The notes: generated by a model from the letters alone, not told the origin. 64,000 bases of DNA from Takifugu bimaculatus (GCA_004026145.2 CP034986.1:15176304-15240303); one strand, 5' to 3'; positions 39,829-53,918 are shown, numbered from the stretch's first letter. Numbers and translations are program-made.

Positions 39829-39890
39829 ATGAAAGAGAAGATGTTCAGAAGAAGACTTTCACAAAATGGGTAAACTCACAGTTGACTAAG
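39829..39890 (+). CDS. Coding exon 2: start of CH1 with first actin-binding helix
   Basis: This 62-nt exon equals human dystrophin exon 2 in length and phase: it opens with two bases that complete a codon and ends on a full codon. It encodes DEREDVQKKTFTKWVNSQLT plus a final K, which contains the conserved QKKTFTKWVN helix (actin-binding site 1 of CH1). The acceptor is a clean pyrimidine tract ending CCTCCTGCAG, and the donor is AAG followed by GTAAGAG. EREDV, V and Q favour dystrophin over utrophin (HND, I, R), whereas the leading D is as in utrophin and in human brain dystrophin. The exon is squeezed between a CA microsatellite ending 50 nt upstream and a hAT element starting 90 nt downstream. 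No ATG lies in frame in this exon or in the adjacent intron. Confidence 0.95.
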
Positions 39891-42800
39891 GTAAGAGCTT
39901 TTCCGTATTTCTTCATCATGATTCATTGCAAGTTCACTGATGGTGAACTGTTACTATGTTAAATCTCGCTTTCTCCAGAGCAGTGGTTGCTCACCGTGCT
40001 GAACCCCACCACTTTCATATGCACATCCACCAAACCCTTTTTTATTGAAAAATAAAATATGATTTCTTTCAAATTCAGGGCATAGGTATGTTTTACATAA
40101 ACGGACACATAACGAACCGTGCAACACTGTTAACAACACTGTTTTTAATGAACAAAACTAGCAAAACAGGATTTTCACACAAAAAATTGGTGATCAGCTA
40201 CGCAAGTTTGTACAATGCTGTGAGGACTCGGCATCGCAAATGATTCAGTTAGGACGCTGACTCCCATCCGTTATACATGTGAATCTATAGTGTACACATT
40301 CGTCCAACTGCTCGACACAGTTAGTATGAAGGGATTAAAATATTAAGGAAGAAATCACACCATGTACCATCAGTCACAAGTGGACTACTGAGCACACCGA
40401 ATTCCCTGCAGCACAGATAGGCCCAGCGGGGGGTGTCACAACGGATCATATGAGTTGGGTGTGTGTCTTGACCTCCATTGATCCCCTGAGACTGACTCAC
40501 TGAACCCCTGGAGTTCGATCGAACCCAGGTTAGGAACCACTGCTCTAGGGTATGAAGGTCTCTAAATCTCCTCTATAGAAAACACAGTATATTGATTATT
40601 CCCTATACGACATACAAGACTCCATGTAAACTTTTACTTTATTTACCAGAAAACTGTATTTAACTAGATACTTCCAAAGAAAGCCAAGTCATCATAAAAA
40701 ACATTTTTCCTCTCACCGAGTTCTAACTTGTGGTAGACTCATTGTCTTTTTGTCTTTACTCTAACTTGTTTTACTGCTACTCTCATCTCCTCCCGATCCA
40801 CCAAGAGGGAGCAATAAGCAGGAGTTCCTCTCATCCATCCAACATCAGGAAGCAACATGATTTGCTCACATATATGCAGGTTTCAGGAGGAGATGAGAGA
40901 TCAGACGGAAGAAAACGGGATTCGAGCAGGGGAGAAAATGAAAGGAGGTAGGCAAGGAGACAAGGAGACAAAATAATATTGGTAAGAAGAGAGAGAGGAA
41001 AACAAAAGTTCCCGTTTACTGTCAGGGAAGGGTGACGCAGAAGATAGAAGGATTGATGACAACAGGAGTAGGAAGTGTTCAGGATGAAAAAGACAGAGAT
41101 GTAGGCCAGTGAAGCAGTCTGCTCGGATTTTAACTGCAATTTGCTACTCAGCAACCCATAAAAAGCATCGCTTCAGGAATATACGTGGATATGTCACCAG
41201 GGCAGGAATCGGAGTTTTTCTTGTTTTTATTACCCAGCCACAGCTGCTACTTAGTTCTACAGTACCAGAAACTGATCCTATTCCACCAAGGCTCCTCTTG
41301 CATTATTTATATATCATTTTCTCCTTTGTACATGATCCTACTGTTGCTACTCTTACTGTATATTATTTTCATTATTTACATTTCCTATCATAGAAGTGGT
41401 TAACGTAGAGTGTGATATAAAAAGAAAGAAAGAAAGCCTTGTTTTCATCAGTTTTACTTCAATAAAACACCTGAGACCCCAAAGCCTCATTCACACTGAC
41501 TATATTTAAGTATAGTCAGAATATACCTAAACCATTAAAAAAAATAGAGTTGGCAGTGAAGTCAGCATAGATGTAAGATAATTCAAAGATATTCTAAAAA
41601 GTGTCAGTTCCTGAGGGTGAAGCCGACCTGCTCCTCAGCTGTAAATTTATATGTAGAATTCGAAGCCTGTTTTACTATCTAACTGACTAAAATGGCAGCT
41701 TATGTTAACACAGCCTGGCTGCTTACATAGATGATGAAAGATACCCTTCATTAGCAAACATACAAGCAGATTATTGGCTTAGTTTGGTGAAGAACCAGCA
41801 TCTAATCACCATTTTTTCATTAGGCCATATTGAACTGCAATAAACCCACCTAATGGTGATCAAATAAAGACTTCCCAGGTATTTTCTTGAGTAAAACATT
41901 AAACAAGTGTCATTAGACCTTGAAACTTAAAATGTTCGCACAGATGATCAAGTTTAAACTCAAGCTATAATATGGAGGCTTTTGCTAAGCTCTTTCTGAA
42001 TTATGGCTATATTGACAGATTTTTTTGTTTTATGAATGCTTTATGTTACTTAAGGCTTTAGAGTGATTTGGACTACCGACACAAGGGATTGCATACCTCA
42101 CGTCTTCATCTGACACTGAAAAAGTAGTTTTAATTTGTAGAACTTTCATAAACAATAGTTCATTTTGTTGAAGTGATGAGTCTATTTAATTCCAAACATT
42201 GTGTGTGTCTAACGTTTGTAATTAGTGGATATGCTGAGTGTTTTGCTAGCTCTGAGTAAGCATGAGTAGTCCAAATGTGACTGACTGAAAGTTATGCTGT
42301 TTCATCTTGATGTGCAGATATAATGAAGATAAAAATCAGAATCCGACTGATGTGCTGTCCACTAGATAGGTGTTGAAGCTATGCCATGAATGGCATCGTA
42401 ACATAATTAGTTCCATGTTCAGTTTAATGGATTACCTGATCCAAATTTGAAAAACTTTAAAAATGTGACTATCTTAATCATGATATTTTTATATAGCGTT
42501 TATGTACGTTAAATAACTTCCCATAAACCCAAACTAACCAAAAAATAATTTAATAATCCGTTTGATATATATTTGTGTCTGAGCACATATGAGGTGCATC
42601 TGGTGTCAGGTGACATTGGGGATTGCAGGAGAGTGTTTAACAAGATAACTCCTCAAAGCTTAAACATATTTCTGGTTGGCCCTTGAAGAAAGTTAGGCTG
42701 CTTATCACCCTTCTCTGTCCTTTTTATGTTGCAGTTGCATTTCCTTCTTACCTCAGTGATGTTGAAAATGTTTTCCCCTCAGTTAAGGTTTTTGTTTGTG

Positions 42801-45800
42801 GGCAAAGGTGGAAATGTGCACTAAAATGTGCTAGAAGACACTTTTGAAGTTGGAAGAAAAACAAACTCTAATAATGTTTACTGCACTGCTGCAGGTCACT
42901 CACATGCATATGGAAAAGACAGTGAGACGGTCTAGAAAAGACATTAACGTCTGCTTCTATGATGGAAGCTCTTTCATAAAAACCTGCTCCAGCAGCTGAA
43001 ACTGCAGACAGATGTGAACCCCCAGATCTGGGTGTGAACTATGTCATATTTATTTCAAGTTTGAGCTTGTTTGAATGTTTTATGTGAATGTGTGAATTTT
43101 ATTTTGTAAAGGTGAAGTTTATACTCACCTTACCTCTATTTCTCTTGTGTCTAAGCTCAACAGTCTCCTCTTTGTCTCCCCTTACGTTTCCTGTTGGTCA
43201 GTTTCAGGACGTGTAGTCTTGATTTCATTCCTGTGTCAGCACTTCATGTCATCATTTGCTCTGGTGATCTGTGTATGCACTCAAAGCACACACTCTGTTG
43301 GGTGACACGGGCGACTAGCGTCACCTCAGAATGGGAACTTGTAGCGACTTCAAATCTAAATGCTAATAGAACTTGTACTGCATGTAATGGTTTGGGTTTT
43401 TGGAGTGGAAGTAAACATAACCTGCACAGGCAGAACAGCAGAGGCTCTTTGCTTCTCCCAGAATTGTGTGTAGAGGTTCTACCTCTATTTTTTTCATGCA
43501 TTTTTTTTTCTATCCTTGGTGGTTTAGATGTCTAAATCCTTAATCCAAAGAAGTTTAATTGCAATAGTTTTCCTCCAATGTAACATTAAATGATAAACTG
43601 AAAAACAAGCATTTACTTGGGCATCTCACTGTTACAGACAGGAAGAGAGAGGGTTGGGTGGTCCTGCTTCCATTGGATCTCAGGCTGTGTTCCCAAAAGT
43701 TACATATTAAAAAACAAAACCGAGATAGCTGCGTAATGTTCCGTTCCAAATAATTCAAGACATTCCAGACAGGCACCTCTACAACCTCAGATCACAAGAT
43801 TCCATTTGTGTCTTATCTAAGTCACGCTGGATAGAAACAGGATACTGCAGCAATACTTTGAAAGTACCGGTAGACATGGGTGAAGTTTGTCCTTTGAATT
43901 CTTTCATCACCTCAGGTCCTCTAATGAATAACCTATTTGCAGGCTTCAGTTACATACATAATGAAGGTGCTATGAGTTCATGGCTTTGAAAAAAATTTTG
44001 CCCGTTGAGTATATTTTGATTATTTTTGAGCAATCCTTAAAGTGCTGTTTTATCCCCTAACTCCTGTGTGGAATAACAGCTCCATATCCTGCATCCTATC
44101 CATAGGCCAGCACGTTCAATTAATTAAATGAGGTGTTCTCTGCCTGCAGACCTAGGCCTTTGCTGTTGAGGATCCATCACAGGTCATTAAAGATGCATTA
44201 AGAACAATATGTGAGCGTATACATGAAAAGATGCTCACTGTGTATGAACTGAAATTTCTCCGTAATTGTGTTCTAAATATTTTGTACCCTCCAGCAACAC
44301 GGTCTCAAAGTAATCTCGCAAATCCACCTTGCCTTTCTTGCAAGGCTAATATATATGATAATATAAACACAGTAATGTTTGTTTAACCTTGAGGGGTTTT
44401 GTCGGACATGTTTTTTTTCTTTTTCATAACACTAATCACTCAGCCGATCTTATAAGTGTCTCACAAATTCATAGAAAGAATATATTGTTTAGTCAGTGCA
44501 ACAGAGGGACAAATTCTGTTGGAAACTTGTGATTTAGTTGAGCATGTGTTGTATAAAATAAATCCAAATATCACTGAAAACATACTTTAAATTCCTTCTC
44601 TTTGAAAGTGCTGATTGCAGTCTGCAGATCCTGTTCTACATGTGGAGAAACCTTTAAAATCTCTCATGTTTTCATGTGCTTACGAAGCTGCGCTGCAAAA
44701 ATCAATTTAGGGTTTTTGGATTTTAAAAGGTTGGGCTTGGTGTGTGTCAATGACATTAGAAGTGACTACACCTCCCCAGGCATGCCGACAGACTTCAATC
44801 AGACAGTGATGAATTTATTTATTTCAAGAAACGTTCATGCCTTCGTGGCTGCCGAAAGAAGATGTTAGCACTAAAGTAGTGTGCTAGCATTTGATCACGT
44901 CATTGAAATCCAAGGATGCATTCTGTTAGACTGGTTTCAGCATTGTTGGTGCTACACAGTCTGGGCAAATCAGGAAACTCTTCAAATCCACGGTAGACCT
45001 CAAAGGTCTTCCTGCTGGTCCAGAGATCCTCAACTTTACACAATCAAAGAGAACTTCTCCCAAGTTTTACTGGCCCTGCTTTGTTTTTCAACAAATCGAC
45101 CATGAAGCCAACTTCCATCATGTCCTTGCTTGAAATTTATAAAGCTTTCAAACTAGTCTCATGACCCTGATCTCTTTCAGTTCCTGTTGGATCGTGGTTT
45201 CCTTTTCTGACTTGCATACCCACTTTTTTCAGAAAGCACTTCTTGAAAACTTTCTTACAATTGGAGTCACGGGGAGGGTGCACGTACACCATGTGCGAAG
45301 GCAAGGTCCACCTCTGGAGTCGCCGTCTCATCGCAGGGTCCCATGTGAACATTTGTGGGTTCGATACCTTGCTCAAGGGCACCTTGAAGGTGCTCTGAAG
45401 GTGTTCTGGCCCTTCCCCTGCTGGTCGTAGCCCCACTCTGGTACTCAATCCAAGAACCCTCCACTTCTCAGCGCAGCTACCACCGCCCACGTTAGGAAAC
45501 ATTGCCTTTTTTATTACTACAGGTTTTTTTCAACCCCAGTCTACCACATTTTATAAACAACCTTCAGTCGAAGCAAATCACAAAGCATAATGATTTTTGG
45601 GCTTAAACAAATCATTTAATACCACGGCCTATTTGATACCAAAAATTGTTTAGATTTACTGCTTATATTGGTTTAGTCCTGTTCTTTTTTTAAACTACCC
45701 TCTTTTTTTAAATGGTTTTGAACCCTAATCTTTGTACCAGCAACCAGTAGGTGAAGTCATGTGTATTTCCCTTTGTTTGCAGTCTACATATTAATGAGCT

Positions 45801-47245
45801 TTAATTATATTAATATTTACACATAATACCTTTTATTTAACCATTGTATTATCAAATTTGGGTGTAAGTGAGATTGTGTGGCATTGGTACTGTTTAATTT
45901 CCTGTAACATGGCAACTACAGGAAGTTTATATGATAACAAACCAGAATCAGTTTGCAGCCAGTGGAGCTTTAGAGAAGCTCTGCAATACACAGACAGCAT
46001 AAATGGAAGAAAAAAGGATTTTATTTAGTGTTCACACCAAATTTGTCAGTCCTACATGTAGGACTGACACGGGCCATTAAGGTGTTAAAAAAGACTCCGT
46101 TTGAGTCTGAATGAGTAATCATGCTTTGTCTGGGGGTAATTAAAAGATTGAAACACACATACCAAATTTGCTGGTGGAATCAGGTAAGCATTCTGGTCAC
46201 ATCCCAGCAGGAAGGATTGTACTCGTGACTGTCACTGTCAGCTGCAACCTGAAAGGAGCTGGTGTGTGAGCGTGCACGCCTGCCTCCAGCCTCTGCTACA
46301 GCACAGCCAGGCGGTGAAAACGTCAAGTTCTGTGTTTGTTTGTGCATATCTCTCAAGTGCGTCTTGATTAAAAGAAGACGCTATGAGAAGCAACGTGGTG
46401 AGTGCGTCAGGTGTAGCCTGTAGCATCTTTTATACAGTTCAGCTTGAGAAAGACTTTTCATTTTTGTTGGTCTGAAATAGAAACAACTCTGTGTGTCTGT
46501 GTATCCTTTTATAAAGTCAGTCTCATATCATTTTTTGGGTGTAATCTTAGTAAAGATGGGAATGTGGGATCTCTGTACGATTCATTGACAAAGCTTTCTT
46601 TTTTTGATGCTGCACCAGTGCACTAAAGCTATATGTTATTTTCACGTAAGAGAGCCTTGAGGTTCTCCATTTTCCATCAAATATTAATTCATATAATTTG
46701 ATGGGACTCCCCATCAAGGAAGGGGTAGTCCAGGTTTACCTCACACACTGCAGTCTATTACAGTAGCAAGCATGTTCATGAGAAAGAATGGGATACATTT
46801 AGGACATGGAAAATGTTTGTATTGCCTGTGTTGTACAGTCCTGGGGAGTCACTCTGGTGTCATCAGTTCTGATAATACCTGTTGTGATGAAAAGTTTGAC
46901 CCTCTTGTTGCAGCACACGTGCACTTTTCAGCTGAGTTTAGAGAGAGTCATAATTACAAAACCATCAGTTCCAGAGAAATGTGTTTTATACGAGCAAATG
47001 AAGCAGCTCATTTAGTAAATGGACAAAAAGAGCAATTTCTATCAGCTGTGAGTGGGCAGGTTGCAGAAATAAAGAGTGTTTGTTTGCACATCTGTTTTCC
47101 CAGTGCAGTAATGCTAACGGATGCATCTGTTTATGTGCTTGCGCCTTGTTTCCTGCACTTATTCCATGTTCATCTTTACCTATCATCTACACCCACAGAC
47201 TGTCTTGTCTACAAACCATTGAAGTAATGCATCTACTCCCGTCAG

Positions 47246-47291
<46 letters not shown>

Positions 47292-50200
47292 GCACGCACG
47301 CACAGAGAAGTGTGGCAAATGACTCAATAACACCAGGTCTCCTCACCTTGCTCAGAGGCACAGGTTGAGGGCAGACGGATGAAAAACAAAAAGATAGTCA
47401 GAGGGAGAAAAAGGATGTGTACGAGCGTGCATGTGAGTGTGTCTGTGTCTCTGTGGTGGGGGCATGAGTAAAAACACAAGAGAATCATGGAGAAAACACT
47501 GATAACACTGAAGACTGATGACCAAATGTGTGCATAGGGGTAAGGGATTTTTCAGTTCTCCTTCTCTGCTGTGATTCTTCCAGTTATGGGCCAATTCTTT
47601 TTCCCTGCATACTTTTGCTGGTGCCTCTTTGATGTAAAGGGAAGGGGGTTCTTTTTCTGTTAATATCAATAATGAATGCAGAAAAAGAGACTGGTGGCAC
47701 AGCAAAGATATGGAAAAGCAGCACGACTCTCTTCTCATTCTCTGAATTTTCTCGTCACTGGTTTCTCGAATGTTTCACTGAGGTCCACTGAGGTCCAGAG
47801 TTTGAACAATAAATCTATTCCCCTTGCCTCACCAAATCAACTATTGCTGAAAATTGGCCTGAGCTTTTCACAAATGAAAATCTGTTTTGACACTTCTAAT
47901 AAAACACCTCACTGCAAAGATCATTTGTAGAATTTAAATGAAGATGAAGTAATTGATGGACTTCAAATGAAGTTCCTTATTATCGTAGGTGATTCTGATG
48001 GAACCCTTTTTTTCTATGTGGTGTAAGTTTCTGAGGGGTGTAATTTTTATTTGAGGCTGTCAAGTTATGCGCCACGGCCAGCTATGGTGGGAAAGATTGT
48101 TATAGATAGCTTCAGCTCAGCTTGCTTGTGGCTCTATATTTACAGTACATACATCAATTATTTAATTTATTCAAAATTGTGCCACAAATGACATCTGTTT
48201 TTATTCTTTTGTTTCATTGAATTTCATCCCTCCTGGGAAAGCCCCGAGAAAACTAGGGAGCTGTTCAGCATTTACTGTGCAAAGACACTTGTAATCCGAG
48301 TCTTATCAGCTCTGATAAAGAACAACCTTCTGAGGTTTGAACTCCTATCTTCACATTTAAAGCAAGTGTGATTTGTGATAACCTGTGCGAGCCTTTCTAG
48401 CAGTGTCTTGGACCATTATGGCCAATTGAAAGCAGAGACTTTTGTATGGGGACTGAATCTTTGACCTTTACATGGAACAAGAACATTAACCTCATGACAT
48501 GTCCGGAATTTCTTGCCTGAGGTTCAGATTTATAGCTAATGTTAATGGGTTTTTATCTGCCAAAAACAGTCCAAAGGCCAAGGCGGGTAATAATAGTTTC
48601 AATTAATAAGCCGGTATCACACTGCTGTTGCACAAAAGGATACAGTTATGTTCCCTGCTGTGTGTTTTGTCATAAGATCACACTGAAGCTGAGTTCATGC
48701 TCATCGTATTTAAGCTGTTCCATTCCATGCGTTTCAGACAGGGAAGCCGCCTGTGGAGGATCTGTTCTCAGATCCTGTGTGATGGACGACGTCTGCTGCA
48801 GCTGCTGGAGGGGTTGGTCGGACATCAACTGGTATGAACACCTCCACCCGCATCTCCCGATTCAGAGCAGGCTTTTGAAGTCAGTCCTGTTATTATTATA
48901 TTATGAAGTGAACAAATTTCTCCTGATGGTTAAAAGCACAGATTTAATTGATGATTTTAAGGAAAACCAGAAGACAGTTGACGCATCCCATTTGCCACTG
49001 GGAAATCATAATAACCCTTATTGATATTTTATAGACTGAACCATCAGCTAAATAACTGTGAAAGCAATCAGCAGATCAATAATGAAATTAAACGTGACGT
49101 ATGAGCTTTAGAAAATGGTGGCTGTTCTGTCAACTATTGACATTAGCAGACAGAAATGAATGGAAATGTCAATTTCACTGGAGCCTGGAAAGAGGCACAC
49201 GGCCAGGTGGAAAATAAAGCTGTTTCATATTTTCAGTTTTGAACACACGCCTCTTCACAGCCTTCGGTCTAAACCTTGCCCTCTTTAATCTCCTTTATTT
49301 TGTTAAAAACTTTCGACACTTTTTTTTCCTTTTGCTTAACTATCCCCGTTCATCATGGAAAGACCTGAATGTTTTTATGCTTAGTTTGAATCTCTTCACT
49401 GCTGTAATATGCCCGTTGTGTTCATGAACGCCCCTGACCAAGGGCTGCTCCCCCTTTAATAATCTCCTTGTTGCGGGCGTGTGTTTGTGTATAGGTGAGG
49501 TTGGAGAGAGGATTAACGCGTGTTCACTCACTCAACAATGTCAATCGTGCTCTGCAGATCCTGCAGAAGAACAATGTGAGTAAAACATCCTTGGGTAGAG
49601 GTGCTCCTCTTTATCCTGTTGTTAGTATGTTACAGACTGAATGGTACTATACATCAGAACATCAGTTATACATCAGAAGCAGGATGAAAACATCAAATGC
49701 ACAATCTCAAACTTTTCATTTTAAGAACATTTGCATTGTTGTTTTGTCTCTTCGTGAAATTCAGTTGCCTTGCCTTGTACTGAGCTACAACTTGACTCTT
49801 GTGTTGTACAGGGTGTTGCTAAGCAGCATTTAAGATGCTACTAATTATGTTGGGGGAAAAAACACATACTTCTCTAATCTTCTTAGTTCCAAGCAATTGA
49901 ATACGTTATTTTACAACATGATTTCAACTGAATGGAAAAGAAACAAAAGAGACAACAATGTTAATGCTGGCCTAAATCGATACGAGCATTTTGGTTGTAT
50001 CATTGATCATATAAAGAAACAATAATATCATAGTCTCCTGAAATTGTGCGGGATAATGTGTGATGTGAGATGAGATATGCTCCTGTAATATTTCAGCTGG
50101 CTGCTAAAATGATGACATCCACATTAGCTCTTTGAACGAAAGTCACAGTTGCATTATTTTATTGGTTCACGAGCTGGAAAAAAGGAAACCGCATTCAGTC

Positions 50201-51931
50201 GGAGGAGGTGGGTGTATTGGCTTTCATCTTGGAAATATAGCCATAATGAGATTTGTCTGTGTGCTCGCTCCTCCTCCAGGTTGAATTGGTGAATATCGGC
50301 GCGGCAGACATTGTTGATGGAAATCACAAACTGATTCTCGGGCTCATCTGGAGCATCATTCTCCACTGGCAGGTGTGTAGTTGAAAGGATGTATCAGCAT
50401 TCTGCTCTTTCAGCCCTTTTTTGATGGAATGTTTCATTTGTCTATGATACAGTATAAAGTTATTTAAAGGCTGGGGAAATAGAAACTTTTTTAATAGTAG
50501 AATTTTTTCTATATATTATTTTTTACCTTCACACTAATAAACCAATAACACTACTAAGAGTGCTATAATATGTACGAAATGCAAGATTTGCGATCTGGTA
50601 AGGCAGAGATAACTCATTTCAGAATATTTTCCACCTTATAATGTGTCCAGTTCAGAATGAAATCTTCTAGGTAGAAAACCTGCTCCATAAATGTGCATAC
50701 CTCTAAACTAATACTTTGGTCAAGTACTTTTTGATTTTATTACAGCACTCAGTCCATCGGTGTGGCCCATCTTTTGGTTCCTCCCAAAAGATTGCTTTTC
50801 AATTAAACTGGTAATTGTAGGCGTGGAAACATTCTGAAAGGATTTATCTTTTTCTCGGCCCTTTACATTTCAATAACCTGAAGTTATAAGAGGGCTGTGC
50901 AGATTTTTTTAGACTGTTGTATCAAAAAAGCTAGAATAAGTACACATCCTGTAATCATAACTAAGGTGACAGTTGATACTAACATGCTTCACTGCATCTG
51001 CTAAAATGTCCTTTTGTTTGTGATGGACAAGTCGAATGAAGCTCTTATTGCACTTCTGTGTGTGACTTACTTTGATGTTGGTGCACACAAGAACAAAGTG
51101 ATGCAAAGTAACTAAATGTGGCCATTTTGATGAGGTATTGTGTGCTTTCGTTGCTGGATTGAATCCGTGGAGGTGAAAGCAGCAGCATTTTGTTGGAAAA
51201 TCAAAGCATCCACAAGTATAGGAAAAAAGAAATGGAAAAATCTTTGCTTTTGGGGTAGAAAAAACATGTTTAAGGTCTCAAGGCAATACATAAATACACC
51301 CTGTCTTCTGTGCTTTTGTTATTGATCAGAAAATTCGAAAAGACAGGGCTTTTTGGAGAAAAATCCACCATTACACCTCTGAGTGCAGAAGCAGCACAAG
51401 GCGCTTCGGAGTTTTTTTTTCATCGGCCTCTCTTTGCTGCCTTTCATCCTTTTTATTAATTTATTGAATGTAATGTTTCCACTGTCAAACACTAACAGTC
51501 CTAATCTGTATTTTACATTTAAAATTAACATAGGCTTTTATTTATTTCATGTGCAACTCCATATCCCACATTAGTTTTAGCACAGACCTAATGAAGCATT
51601 CAGTATGTGTGTATTTTGTGTGCCAAATGCATGGTTGTGGGTGGGGGTGTGTACGCATTTGTTAATAGAGTGTGATTGCGTGGAGCTGCTAATTCCCTAG
51701 AGGGTATCATTGGCTTGTGCATGCAGGCACGTAGGCCAGTCCATGAATACTTTTGTGTTTGTCCGTGTGTGTGAATCTGTCGGTGTGCGAGTGTGCATCT
51801 GGGTGTACTGCTGTCTTTGTCAAAGGAGCCCTCCAATTAAAGTGGAAATGCATGCAGTGACCTACTCCCAAATGAGTCCCTTTTTACCCGACAGGCCACA
51901 TTCTATGAGGAAAGGCAGCAAACAAACCTGT

Positions 51932-51978
<47 letters not shown>

Positions 51979-53870
51979 TGAGAGACAGAGATGGCCCCCT
52001 GCTCTGTATTCACCTCGATACTAAATTACAAAAACTCTATTAATAGGCTTAGTTGCCTATCGTGCGCATACAAATAACCCATTCTTTATACCAAATAGCT
52101 TTGCATCTATGAATGCAACAGTGTCTGAAAATATCATTATTATTATCAGGCAAGTAGCGTTTCTGGTTACAGTAAGAGTAGTAGATCTAAGTCTTCTGTT
52201 GTTGTCAGAGACAACTAACTCTCACAACACGCCATGACTGCAAGAATGGGTGTGTTGGACTACAAAAAGCACACAGCACAAAAGAGGCAGGCGAAGACAG
52301 TGTGGTGCTTTCGATAAAGTAGGAGCTCAGACTGGTTAAAGAAGAGAAGTAGCCAAGGGAATGGAAGTAACATGTAATGTGTGAAGTAATCTATGTGTAA
52401 GAGAATGAAGAGTGAGGGTTAGAAGGCACCACTGGGCAGTGAAAAGCAGAATGTCTCTTTCACCATCCCACAAGCGTTGAACAAGTGCTCTAAAACTGTC
52501 ACTCATATCTGCCAAAAAGCCAGCCGCTGAGGGTGAACTCATATTCACACGGTCTCACACATTCATATGTGTGTACGCAACCATCCTCCAACAGTGTGTG
52601 CATGTGTGCAGTTATGTGAATATGCAAAGCACCCACTGACAGGCCATGTCAAACTTCGCTAGAAAGCACCAGGTTTTTTTTTTAAAGGTCTTTTTTGTAT
52701 GCAAATGTTACACTGACACACATTATATTAGCATGGATTTTACAAATGCTTCTCTCTTTAGCATGTCCAGTCACAACTGGAAACAGTAGCCAGTCTTTCT
52801 TGTCTCTACTTTGGTATAGAACTTTTATTTTGCAACTAAAAATTATATTACTAACCTTTCTATTTAACTTCACAGGTGGTGGTTTTTTTTTTTCATTTAA
52901 CAATTTTTGCTTTTCCAGGCGCCACGTTTTAACATCATGTGAACAATTTAAACCTTAGAAATAAGAGAAAAAGGTCACATAAAACTCATGTCTAATGGAA
53001 AAAGTGTGATGACCCTTCATGTGCACTTGCAGGTAAAGGATGTGATGAAGGACGTGATGGCAGGCCTTCAGCAGACCAACAGTGAAAAGATCCTGCTGAG
53101 TTGGGTTCGTCAGAACACACGGCAGTACCCTCAGGTCAGTTACCTCCTATGAAACAGAAACCAATAAAGCAATATTTGAGTCCAATTTCTTGTTCTCTAA
53201 GTAGTCTTTGGCCATGAATTGATATCTCAGTTGAGTCGACAATGGACTTTCGTGGACTGTGATGAAGAAATAAACGGTGTCCAGAAATAATAGCTTGTTT
53301 TTTCCAGCGATAATAGTAAAATTCTTTTCCACTGCCTCATGGTCCAAAGTTAAATGCAGGCTGACAAGACTTGATTCGGCTGTTAAAAATAGTTTGCAAG
53401 TCGTCTCTGGCTGACAAAGTTGACTTTTGTTTTGCTTACTTATGTGTCAGCGCTCGTTCTACAAATTCCGATGATAAATCTGCCACTGTTGTCCTTTAAA
53501 CTGGAGGTGTAATCGTGCTGGAATGGAAAGAGTGGCAGCTGCGGTGACAGCGTCATAAGGGAGCTGCACAGTTTTCAGCTGGCACTTTTGATTGTATGTG
53601 ACACCCATCTTTCACAGTTGAAATTCCCGTCTTTATGAACTACAGGCTTAGATTTGGACGGAAAAACATGCATTTAATCTTAGACATAGCTTGAAAGATG
53701 GAAACAAATGCAGTATTGTGCAGTGTTAGAGAGCTGTTGTCATGGTACATTTGCTGGTCTTCTAAAAATTCATTATCTTTGTCTTCAGGTCAACGTGGTT
53801 AACTTCTCCAGTAGCTGGAATGATGGATTGGCCTTCAATGCCCTCATTCACAGCCACAGGTGCAGCAAAA

Positions 53871-53918
<48 letters not shown>

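Larger units (their letters stand above)
39891..48737 (+). other. Intron 2
   Basis: This 8.8-kb intron starts GTAAGAG and ends GTTTCAG. It holds the hAT element, a SINE-like copy near 45.3 kb, a perfect 26-bp palindrome at 46.04 kb and a CA/CGCA repeat at 47.25 kb. I see no nested gene. Confidence 0.85.

Noticed and set aside
39723..39962. Open frame running from upstream of the CA repeat through exon 2
   Set aside because: It has no ATG (it opens on GTG), reads through the CA repeat and crosses the exon 2 splice acceptor; only 39829-39890 is coding.
44602..44868. 88-codon open frame in intron 2
   Set aside because: No homology recognised, no coherent splice sites, and the codon content looks like intronic background.
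48539..49024. 161-codon open frame overlapping exon 3
   Set aside because: It is in neither of the two frames that carry the conserved CH1 sequence, and it reads through both splice sites.
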